The notes under the pieces were generated by a model. The model worked only from the letters and a program-made list of their open reading frames with translations. It made no database searches and was not told the origin of the DNA. Made by a program: the position numbers and the translations under genes. Positions 33,759-40,376 of a stretch of DNA of 40,376 nt are shown here, piece after piece (the stretch's first letter is position 1; each line of letters opens with the position of its first letter). This stretch comes from Bathymodiolus platifrons methanotrophic gill symbiont. Lineage in GTDB: Bacteria; Pseudomonadota; Gammaproteobacteria; Methylococcales; Methylomonadaceae. Location: contig NZ_BDMN01000033.1 of NCBI RefSeq assembly GCF_002189065.1, positions 1-40,376 on the forward strand, given 5' to 3'.

Positions 33759-35000
33759 CAATAAATGCTCACCCGCCCATAGCTGCGCAATAGTTTCTCG
33801 CTCTCTGATAAGATGGGTATTCTCGCCATCAACCATAAGCTCCGCTACTCTAGGGCGTGAGTTATAATTTGAGCTCATGGTGAAACCGTAGGCTCCCGAC
33901 GAGCGAATAGCTAATAGATCTCCCTCTCTTAACGCTAAGCATCGATCTTTTCCCAGAAAATCACCCGTTTCACACACTGGCCCGACAATATCCCAGACTT
34001 TCTCAAGCTCTTTACTACCCAACTGAACTGGAATAATAGCCTGCCAGGAACTATAGAGCGATGGACGCACCAAATCATTCATCGCTGCATCAACAATGGC
34101 AAAGTTTTTATGTTCTGTCGGTTTTAAATATTCAACTTTAGTTACTAGAATCCCGGCATTTCCAGCAATGGCTCGCCCAGGTTCTAATAAAATTTCTAAT
34201 TCATTATGCCCTAGACGCTCTAGAAGAGCAGCAACATATTCAGCCGGTTCAGGTGGTGTTTCATCGTTATAACAAATACCTAAACCACCACCTAAATCAA
34301 GATGATGTAAATTTATCCCTTCCGCTTTTAGAGCATCCACAATTTTCAACACACGATCTAAAGCATCTAAAAAAGGTCGCGTTTCAGTGAGTTGTGAACC
34401 GATATGACAATCAATACCCACTATCTCAATATGCTGCATTGCAGCTGCCCGGCGATACTCACCCAATGCTCCAGCTATATCAATACCAAATTTATTTTCT
34501 TTTAAACCCGTAGAAATATAAGGGTGTGTTTTGGCATCTACATCCGGGTTTACCCGAAAAGAAACGGGGGCTATCATCCCTAATTCACCAGCTATCTGGT
34601 TTATTCTATCCAGCTCACCTTTAACTTCAATATTAAAACAGCGAATACCTGCCTGTAACGCAGCTCTAATTTCATCTTCTCGCTTACCGACACCCGAAAA
34701 AACCACCTTTTTTGGGTCGCCTTTTGCTACAAGCACTCGCTCCAGTTCACCCAATGAAACGATATCAAAACCAGAACCTAATCGCGCCAGAGTATTTAAA
34801 ATGGCAATATTGGAATTAGCTTTAACCGCATAACAGATCAAATGAGCCTGCTTACCGAAAGCCGAATCAAAAGCATGCCAATGACGCTCTAAAGTTGCTT
34901 TGGAATATATATAACAGGGAGATCCGTATTCAGTGACTATTTCCTCAATAGCTACATCTTCTGCGCAAAGACTATTCTCACGGTAGTTAAAATAATCCAT
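33756..35000 (-). CDS. lysA: Diaminopimelate decarboxylase
   Basis: LysA is the PLP enzyme that makes lysine from meso-diaminopimelate. The 414 residues match the family (E. coli 420). The PLP lysine lies in LICYAVKANSNIAILNTLA (about 55-73). HHLDLGGGLGICY (about 225-237) binds the cofactor phosphate, and the C-terminal part has EPGRAIAGNAG, CETGDFLGKDR and GAYGFTMSSNYNSRPRVAEL with the substrate-site YNSRPR. The start ATG overlaps the lptM stop by one base (TAATG), so the two are translationally coupled. The stop TAG is at the edge of a REP palindrome. Confidence 0.97.
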   Translation of the reverse strand: MDYFNYRENSLCAEDVAIEEIVTEYGSPCYIYSKATLERHWHAFDSAFGKQAHLICYAVKANSNIAILNTLARLGSGFDIVSLGELERVLVAKGDPKKVVFSGVGKREDEIRAALQAGIRCFNIEVKGELDRINQIAGELGMIAPVSFRVNPDVDAKTHPYISTGLKENKFGIDIAGALGEYRRAAAMQHIEIVGIDCHIGSQLTETRPFLDALDRVLKIVDALKAEGINLHHLDLGGGLGICYNDETPPEPAEYVAALLERLGHNELEILLEPGRAIAGNAGILVTKVEYLKPTEHKNFAIVDAAMNDLVRPSLYSSWQAIIPVQLGSKELEKVWDIVGPVCETGDFLGKDRCLALREGDLLAIRSSGAYGFTMSSNYNSRPRVAELMVDGENTHLIRERETIAQLWAGEHLL

Positions 35001-35149
35001 TAATCTAATCCTGCATCTGGCTTGCTGTTTTCAATCGATTTATCTTCTATCGTCTCATTTTCAATTGGCATAAATAAAGGTCCCTGCTGACCACATGCGT
35101 TTAATACAACGCTAAATAATATAAAAATTAATAATCGTCTATATGTCAT
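35000..35149 (-). CDS. lptM: LPS translocon maturation chaperone LptM (YifL-type lipoprotein)
   Basis: A 49-residue lipoprotein. A short signal peptide (MTYRRLLIFILFSVVLNAC) ends in the lipobox LNAC, directly followed by GQQGPLFMP, the CGQKGPLYLP-type signature of LptM/YifL. The rest is a polar tail. In E. coli LptM helps the LptD-LptE outer-membrane LPS translocon to form. The gene directly precedes lysA, as in other gammaproteobacteria, and lies 19 bases after dctM. Confidence 0.88.
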   Translation of the reverse strand: MTYRRLLIFILFSVVLNACGQQGPLFMPIENETIEDKSIENSKPDAGLD

Positions 35150-35168
35150 AAGATTATGTATTAGAGCA

Positions 35169-36563
35169 TCAAGCATAAATTAGAGAGGGTAACCAGGTTG
35201 CCAGCTCGGGAAAATAGGCCAAAATCCCCAGCAACAGTAATTGTATGACAATAAAAGGCATAACACCTTTATAAATTTGCCCAGTCGTTACCTCGGCTGG
35301 AGCAACGCCACGCAAATAAAACAATGCAAAGCCAAAAGGTGGCGTTAGAAACGACGTTTGTAAATTTAAAGCAATCATAATCCCTAGCCAAACGGGATCA
35401 ATCCCCATTGCCAATAGAACCGGTCCAACGATGGGCACTATAACAAAGGTAATTTCAATAAAATCCAGCACAAAGCCGAGTAAAAACATCACCAGCATCA
35501 CCATAAACAATGCACCAAACTTCCCACCGGGCAAATCAGACAAAAGCCCAACAATAAGTTCATCACCTTCAAAACCTCTAAATACCAGTGAGAATAATGC
35601 CGCACCAATAAGTATCATAAACACCATGCTGGTGATTTGCGTGGTATTGCGCATTACTTCCAGCAATATAGTTTTATTTAATTGTTTATTGATAAATGCC
35701 AGTAATAGTGCCCCAGCCCCACCCACGGAAGCGGCTTCTGTCGGCGTTGCCAGCCCGCCAACAATTGATCCTAAGACTGCTAATATCAACATTAAAGGAG
35801 GCAATAAGCTTTTGCAAACACGCAAATAAAAACCCTGTTGATGGTTCTCGGTTCTTTCCGGCTTTGGTAGCTTATCGGGATATATCCATGCTGTTACAAA
35901 AATATAAACCAGGTATAAACCTACCAGTAATAACCCAGGCAAGATGGCTCCGGCAAATAAATCACCGACTGAAATAGTTTCCGGTGCGAAAACCCCCATA
36001 TCTAATTGTGCCTGCTGATAAGCTGAAGAGATGACATCACCCAGTAATACCAGAACAATTGAAGGAGGAATTATCTGCCCTAGGGTCCCTGAAGCACAGA
36101 TAATCCCACAGGACACGCTTGGGTCATAGCCTCGTTTTAGCATAGTCGGCAAGGATAATAAGCCCATCGTCACAACAGTAGCCCCTACTATTCCCGTGCT
36201 GGCAGCCATCAGCATACCTACAATGGTTACCGCTAAACCTAAACCTCCATGTAAAGAGCCAAATAATTCTGACATTGCCTCCAGTAAAGACTCGGCAATC
36301 TTTGCACGTTCCAGCATCACACCCATAAAGACAAATAAGGGCACGGCTATTAAAGTCTCATTATTCATGATGCCAAATAAACGATTCGGCAAAGCGGTTA
36401 AAAAGTCAGCATCGAAAGTATCTAGCTGCAAGCCTAATAAGGCAAACATTAATGCAGTGCCACTCAGCACAAAGGCAACGGGATAGCCTGACAGCAAGAC
36501 CACAAAGACTGCCAGAAACATCCATAACGCCATATAACTATCCATGCTTTGTTCCTGGTTCAA
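35169..36563 (-). CDS. dctM: TRAP transporter large permease (DctM)
   Basis: 464 residues with about 12 membrane segments, such as MALWMFLAVFVVLLSGYPVA and LVMLVMFLLGFVLDFIEITF. Family blocks include VPLFVFMGVMLERAKIAESL, GILAAST-like MLMAASTGIVGATVVTMG, and GIICASGTLGQIIPPSIVLV. TRAP systems move carboxylates or other organic acids with Na+ using a periplasmic binding protein (DctP). The size suits the large variant of DctM. The gene overlaps dctQ (26 bases at the GTG/ATG choice used here, or 8 if the start is the next Met, MDSYMA). lptM and lysA follow. No dctP is seen in the window. Confidence 0.93.
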   Translation of the reverse strand: MNQEQSMDSYMALWMFLAVFVVLLSGYPVAFVLSGTALMFALLGLQLDTFDADFLTALPNRLFGIMNNETLIAVPLFVFMGVMLERAKIAESLLEAMSELFGSLHGGLGLAVTIVGMLMAASTGIVGATVVTMGLLSLPTMLKRGYDPSVSCGIICASGTLGQIIPPSIVLVLLGDVISSAYQQAQLDMGVFAPETISVGDLFAGAILPGLLLVGLYLVYIFVTAWIYPDKLPKPERTENHQQGFYLRVCKSLLPPLMLILAVLGSIVGGLATPTEAASVGGAGALLLAFINKQLNKTILLEVMRNTTQITSMVFMILIGAALFSLVFRGFEGDELIVGLLSDLPGGKFGALFMVMLVMFLLGFVLDFIEITFVIVPIVGPVLLAMGIDPVWLGIMIALNLQTSFLTPPFGFALFYLRGVAPAEVTTGQIYKGVMPFIVIQLLLLGILAYFPELATWLPSLIYA

Positions 36564-37071
36564 AAATGTAGACTATTTCACTCATTAATAAAGATAAGCC
36601 TTGTAAAATCAACAACCCAGACATAAGCAATAAACAACTTTTAAGTAAATAAACCAAAGGTAGCCCACCTGAATTACGTGAGCCTTCCAATATATCCCAG
36701 GAACTCATGACATACTCCCAACTGCTCCAGAGCATAAAGCCAGCCACAGGTAACAATAAAAACAGAGTCCCCAGTAAATCAATCCATGCCTTAATTTTTG
36801 GCGTACAGCGCTGATAGATAATATCCACACGTACATGCCCGTCATGTTTTAGCGTATAAGCCGCCCCCAGCATAAACACCAGCCCATGCAGATAAATAAT
36901 AGACTCCTGCATCATCACCCAGCTAAGATCAAACAGATAGCGCAGTAGCACAATGCAAAATGTCACTAAAACCATGACTAAAGTTAACCAGGACACAAAA
37001 CGCCCAATTCGCTCATTCAAAGAGTCAATTGCGTGCGCACTACGCTTAAAAAAAGAAAAAAATAAGAACAT
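36538..37071 (-). CDS. dctQ: TRAP transporter small permease (DctQ)
   Basis: 177 residues with four membrane segments (FVSWLTLVMVLVTFCIVLLR, SIIYLHGLVFMLGAAYTLKH, LLGTLFLLLPVAGFMLWSSW and LLKSCLLLMSGLLILQGLSL). The block HDGHVRVDIIY is characteristic of DctQ. It works with DctM in the inner membrane. Its 3' end overlaps dctM, so the two are translationally coupled. The binding protein is not nearby, on either side. Confidence 0.92.
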   Translation of the reverse strand: MFLFFSFFKRSAHAIDSLNERIGRFVSWLTLVMVLVTFCIVLLRYLFDLSWVMMQESIIYLHGLVFMLGAAYTLKHDGHVRVDIIYQRCTPKIKAWIDLLGTLFLLLPVAGFMLWSSWEYVMSSWDILEGSRNSGGLPLVYLLKSCLLLMSGLLILQGLSLLMSEIVYIFEPGTKHG

Positions 37072-37139
37072 AAATACTTCTACAAATCGCTAAATAATAA
37101 CCTAACCGGATATTATACTGCATAACACTATTATGTAGA

Positions 37140-37155
37140 GCGGACTTCAGTCCGC
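37140..37155. repeat. GCGGACT palindrome
   Basis: GCGGACT-TC-AGTCCGC, a member of the same REP-type family as near 2806 and 33739. It lies in the 327-base divergent gap between dctQ and dhaK, which shows no gene. Confidence 0.7.
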
Positions 37156-37334
37156 AACTCACTATATAGACATCATCAGAACCAGTAGTCATACGCTAGA
37201 TTTTTATTAGTGTATAAACCTACAAAATGGCATTCCGACATAGGCCATATATAGCCGAATTACCCATAGTGGAATGAAGTCCTATTCAGCGTTTTACATA
37301 CGTGCTTTTACATGCATATTTTTTATCAGTGAAG

Positions 37335-37340
37335 TATAAT
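37335..37340 (+). promoter_or_regulatory. Candidate -10 box of dhaK
   Basis: A perfect TATAAT lies 58 bases before the dhaK ATG. No convincing -35 box is seen at 17-base spacing. A moderate ribosome-binding region (CAGGAAACCAATA) precedes the start codon. Confidence 0.3.
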
Positions 37341-37398
37341 CCCACACGAATACCAAAACTTATCTCAGGAAAACAACAATAATTTCAGGAAACCAATA

Positions 37399-38388
37399 AT
37401 GAAAAAATTTTATAACACCATCGACAGCCTGTTTAATGAAAGCATCAAAGGCGTTGCCAAAGCACACAGTGATATTTTAAAGCTAAATCCTGACCCTTGC
37501 TTTATCACTCGCACCGCTCCTGTAGCTGCAAACAAAGTCGCGATAATTTCTGGCGGCGGCGCAGGGCACGAACCACTACATGCTGGCTTTGTTGGTAAAG
37601 GCATGTTAGATGCAGCTTGCCCAGGGCAAACATTTACTTCTCCTACACCAGATCAAATGATGATGGCTGCAGAAGAAGTTAACAACGGGGCGGGCGTCAT
37701 ATTTATCGTCAAAAACTACGCTGGCGATATAATGAACTTTGAAATCGGTGCAGAAATGTCTGACTGCGAGTCTGCGTCCGTTATTGTTGCAGATGACGTT
37801 TCCCTACCGAAGGATCACCCGATTGGTCGTCGCGGTGTTGCAGGCACATTGATTGTTGAAAAAATGGTCGGTGCTGCAGCAGAAAATGGTGCAGACCTGG
37901 CTACTTGTAAAGCCATCGGTGATCGTGTTGCAGATACGACTGCATCGATGGGCGTTGCCTTAACAAGTTGTACTATCCCTGCATTAAGCGAGCCGACTTT
38001 TGAGCTAGCAGAAAATGAAATGGAAATGGGCGTTGGCATACACGGTGAGCGTGGCATTGAAACCATGAAACTGGGTACCGCAAAAGAAATTACTGCCATC
38101 ATTTGTAAAAAAATCGAGGATGACTTAAAGCCGCAAAAAGGTCAAAGAATTCTGCTACACGTAAATGGCTTAGGTGCAACTCCTCCAATGGAGCAGTATT
38201 TAGTCTTTGATGAGGCATGTCAATACTGGGAAGAGCGTGGCGTAATTATTGAGCGCTCTTTAGTGGGTGATTATACGACTGCTCTGGATATGGCAGGTAT
38301 TTCAATCACAGTAACTTTATTAGATGATGAACTCATCGAATTATGGGATGCGCCTGTGCATACTGCTAATTTACGTTGGGGTTGTTAA
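37399..38388 (+). CDS. dhaK: Dihydroxyacetone kinase subunit DhaK (orphan)
   Basis: DhaK binds dihydroxyacetone covalently. The DhaL partner then phosphorylates it, with ATP or with PTS phosphate through DhaM. The 329 residues match bacterial DhaK. Family blocks are IISGGGAGHEPLHAGFVGKG (about 49-68), MLDAACPGQTFTSPTPDQ, VKNYAGDIMNFEIGAEM, DHPIGRRGVAGT and MGVGIHGERGIE, whose His forms the hemiaminal bond with the substrate. No DhaL or DhaM follows. A convergent unknown gene is next, so the phosphorylating partner must be elsewhere, if present. Confidence 0.93.
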   Translation: MKKFYNTIDSLFNESIKGVAKAHSDILKLNPDPCFITRTAPVAANKVAIISGGGAGHEPLHAGFVGKGMLDAACPGQTFTSPTPDQMMMAAEEVNNGAGVIFIVKNYAGDIMNFEIGAEMSDCESASVIVADDVSLPKDHPIGRRGVAGTLIVEKMVGAAAENGADLATCKAIGDRVADTTASMGVALTSCTIPALSEPTFELAENEMEMGVGIHGERGIETMKLGTAKEITAIICKKIEDDLKPQKGQRILLHVNGLGATPPMEQYLVFDEACQYWEERGVIIERSLVGDYTTALDMAGISITVTLLDDELIELWDAPVHTANLRWGC

Positions 38389-38402
38389 GTAATTATCAAA
38401 CT

Positions 38403-38457
38403 GGAAGCGGGGTCTTTAGCCCCGCCGACACCATGCGGAGCCAAAGACCCCGCTTCC
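38403..38457. terminator. Long hairpin between convergent genes
   Basis: GGAAGCGGGGTCTTT (38403-38417) and AAAGACCCCGCTTCC (38443-38457) are perfect 15-base arms, 14 bases after the dhaK stop and 7 bases after the stop of the convergent gene. It could act as a terminator for both. It resembles the REP-type palindromes, and there is no clear T-tract. Confidence 0.5.
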
Positions 38458-38464
38458 TTAACAT

Positions 38465-39475
38465 TCAAGACAAAATCCTTTTAAAGCCATGTAAAACCTG
38501 AAAATAGTTATCGTAACTAGCTATATTTCTACCTTCAATAATAAATTCTGGTGCCTCCTCTTTATCGACCGCCTCCTGCCAAACACCGCCAGTCACTCTG
38601 CAATCATCCGCCACAACTCGATTAATGCGCTCTAAAGATAGCTGTTCTTTGTGTTCTGCATTATAGTTCCAAACTTGCAGAATCTTATTCTCTTTATCGA
38701 CAGCAAGCAATATAAGTCGTTTATTTGAACCAATAAGCCATAACCGGCTATTCTCCAATACCCTTATAGAGGCTTCAGTTTCTATAGATTCCGCAAAGCG
38801 AATATCAGTATAAATAAACTGTGGCGTTTCGCCTTGTTCCATTATGCTTAATATATAACGCGCTAAAAAAGGCTTTATTTTCTTTTCAGGAGAACCTGAA
38901 CAAAGATTAGTTCTTAAATAATCCGCATCATTGCTATCTATCTTTAACTGAATTTTTATACCAAACCGCGATTCAATTTTTCTACGCCAGCCTATAAGCT
39001 TTTTTTCTGCTTGTTCATTTCCTTTTTGAATAACACTATTTTCGACAAAAGTACTCAGTTTATTCACTACTCTCTGCTTATCTTCCTGGCTAAAAAAATC
39101 ATTTTCAAACCTTTCTGGCTGGGCACTTTTCCCCTGAGCCATGCAGTGATAAATAAAAATTCGGTCATATTCACTGCGCATCGATAAGGCAGTGACAATT
39201 TTCAGAGCCTTTCCCAGAGCACTCTGTTGAACAGGCGAAAAATGATAAAGTATTTCTGTAAGTTCTACAGCATAAATCCCGTGCTCACAACGATAACGAA
39301 AAGACTTATCGCCAAAAATCGTGGTCGCCTGCTCGCCAATAATTTCTATAACATCATGTAACAGATTTAAAGCATACTTCTCTGAGCCTTTTTTTGCGAC
39401 CTGCTTTCCCGCTTCAATGGCGATTGTTTGAGCAATTCCGATAACTGGATTAGCTGCCATACCAATCCGTAGCAC
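38465..39475 (-). CDS. Unknown protein, possibly 5'-truncated
   Basis: 336 residues from a GTG (39475), or slightly fewer from the ATG at 39460. I do not recognise it. It is rather polar, with helices in the first half (IIGEQATTIFGDKSFRYRCE, LGKALKIVTALSMRSEYDRI). The C-terminal half looks beta-rich and PH-like (IRVLENSRLWLIGSNKRLIL and KILQVWNYNAEHKEQLSLER). The frame stays open for a further 135 bases upstream (to 39610), reading VDGFPINIKEYNLKTTYSY, then YGYYKKAEPFLSFAAPVL, protein-like but with no ATG, GTG or TTG. The gene may therefore have lost its start. An insertion sequence lies next to it. Confidence 0.6.
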   Translation of the reverse strand: MLRIGMAANPVIGIAQTIAIEAGKQVAKKGSEKYALNLLHDVIEIIGEQATTIFGDKSFRYRCEHGIYAVELTEILYHFSPVQQSALGKALKIVTALSMRSEYDRIFIYHCMAQGKSAQPERFENDFFSQEDKQRVVNKLSTFVENSVIQKGNEQAEKKLIGWRRKIESRFGIKIQLKIDSNDADYLRTNLCSGSPEKKIKPFLARYILSIMEQGETPQFIYTDIRFAESIETEASIRVLENSRLWLIGSNKRLILLAVDKENKILQVWNYNAEHKEQLSLERINRVVADDCRVTGGVWQEAVDKEEAPEFIIEGRNIASYDNYFQVLHGFKRILS

Positions 39476-39733
39476 GGGCGCAGCAAAGCTTAAAAATGGC
39501 TCGGCTTTTTTATAGTAGCCGTAAACAGTAACAGATTGTTGAATGTATGAATAAGTTGTTTTCAGATTGTATTCTTTTATATTGATTGGGAATCCATCAA
39601 CTGAAGTTTCCTAGTTTTTAAAGCATAAGCATATTAGTTAGTGCTTATTTTTAATAAATATTAGCATTCCCTAATAACACTGCACTCCGTTTGCTAAAAC
39701 CCTTGAATTTACTTAAAAAACAATAGGTTAATG

Positions 39734-39809
39734 ATGAATGAGACCTGTTTTTACTGTATAATAAAAGATGTTAACTCATTGATTATACAAACAAAACGGC
39801 CTCATTCAT
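39734..39809. promoter_or_regulatory. Inverted repeat that would mask the transposase start, with promoter-like box in the loop
   Basis: ATGAATGAGACC (39734-39745) pairs with GGCCTCATTCAT (39798-39809), with one mismatch. The right arm contains the first two bases of the transposase ATG. A perfect TATAAT (39757-39762) lies between the arms. A transcript started there would lack the left arm and be free for translation, while readthrough RNA would fold. Confidence 0.5.
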
Positions 39810-40376
39810 GTTCATTTTACGCGATATTTTACTCCCGCTTCAATATCATTTTTCCGAAACCACTTTAGGCCGCGAACGAGCCTCTCTGTTTGTTTACACG
39901 ATCCTGTCCATTATCGTTCCCTTTACGTCGTCGATGACATCTAACCTTTGGCGTTGCCTTGATACGCTGTTTGGGTTTGAGATCAAGAATAAGCGATTTT
40001 ACACTTTCATGGCTTCTCCAACGCTACCGTGGGCTGGGCTATGGCAAACTATCTGGGGGCTAATCCCGTCCCCTGAAACTGATGGCCGCATATTGGTTGG
40101 TTTGGATGACTCCATTATCACTAAAGTAGGCAAGAAAATCTTCGGTTGTGAAGCAATTTTTGACCACGCGGCCAAGTCGAACCAAAGCAAATATCCATGG
40201 GCACAAAATATTGTATCGGTGGGGTTGTTGAAACAGGTCAAAGGTCGCTGGGCGTGCTTATTTTTAGATTTCCGGTTTTATCTGCCCTTAAAAACAATTC
40301 AGGGAAAAAAAGAGACAGCCACGATAAGAGGGGAAGTAGTTCCTTTCCAGACCAAGATGGCTCAGGCGGCTCAAAT
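39808..40376 (+). CDS. DDE-type transposase (partial, runs off the window end)
   Basis: Open from ATG 39808 to the last base, about 189 residues. The start MFILRDILLPLQYHFSETTL leads to a conserved block, GRILVGLDDSIITKVGKKIF, followed by HAAKSNQSKYPWAQNIVSVG and KGRWACLFLDFRFYLP. LDDS carries a likely first catalytic Asp and FLDFRFY a possible second element. It belongs to a large DDE family (IS701/IS4-like). The exact IS family cannot be set without a search, and the right end and further catalytic residues lie outside the window. It is preceded by an IS-like leader with a hairpin. Confidence 0.8.
   Translation, partial: MFILRDILLPLQYHFSETTLGRERASLFVYTILSIIVPFTSSMTSNLWRCLDTLFGFEIKNKRFYTFMASPTLPWAGLWQTIWGLIPSPETDGRILVGLDDSIITKVGKKIFGCEAIFDHAAKSNQSKYPWAQNIVSVGLLKQVKGRWACLFLDFRFYLPLKTIQGKKETATIRGEVVPFQTKMAQAAQ

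Noticed and set aside
1-40376. CRISPR arrays, tRNA and rRNA genes
   Set aside because: No regularly spaced repeats, cloverleaf patterns or rRNA-like segments were seen on either strand.

Overview
The window is about 40 kb of moderately AT-rich chromosome from a gammaproteobacterium. The housekeeping gene order supports this: aroQ-accB-accC-prmA-DUF3426, mutL-miaA, and lptM-lysA-dapF-DUF484-xerC, which is the order known from Pseudomonas-type genomes. The many small intergenic palindromes and miniature elements resemble those of environmental gammaproteobacteria such as Methylococcales or Thiotrichales. No diagnostic gene such as a methane monooxygenase is present, so I do not go below class.

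Layout. 1-2547: tail of an upstream gene, then aroQ, accB and accC (shikimate pathway and fatty acid synthesis). 2842-5945: prmA, a DUF3426 zinc-ribbon membrane protein broken by two homopolymer frameshifts, and rlmI with a clear terminator. 6454-12226: a metal-handling island of three small proteins (one a free-standing copy of the Cys-rich domain usually fused to CcoI/CopA-type ATPases), a partly duplicated HMA2-like protein, a Cu+-type P1B ATPase and a DsbD_2/TauE-type membrane protein. 12596-13726: a secreted PQQ-type sugar dehydrogenase homologue. 14212-17632 (minus strand): mutL-miaA and a membrane protein where hfq would be expected. 18126-20398 (minus strand): a Fic AMP-transferase with a possible operator array, and an orphan ABC ATPase. 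21283-25137: ppx, a conserved unknown and rlmA. 25231-33633 (minus strand): an MscS channel, darP, a small membrane protein, dinB/DUF4389/DUF2333, then xerC, DUF484 and dapF. 33756-37071 (minus strand): lysA, lptM and a TRAP permease pair without its binding protein. 37399-40376: an orphan dhaK, an unknown protein and the start of an insertion sequence cut by the window end.

The most distinctive feature is a set of non-coding miniature elements of 58 to 181 bp. At least seven copies are visible. The five longer than 100 bp with a readable core share a related palindromic core but carry different terminal inverted repeats. Where both ends are intact they are flanked by TTA or TAA direct repeats. 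Several sit exactly at gene ends and supply the stop codon (the TauE-like gene, DUF484, fic), and one separates DUF484 from xerC inside a normally compact operon. REP-type palindromes do the same at lysA.

The best candidates for less-described biology are the metal ATPase island with its split-out domains, the Fic gene with TTTTGCCGAT repeats at its promoter, the miniature-element family, and the hairpin that would mask the transposase start codon. No tRNA, rRNA or CRISPR array was seen.
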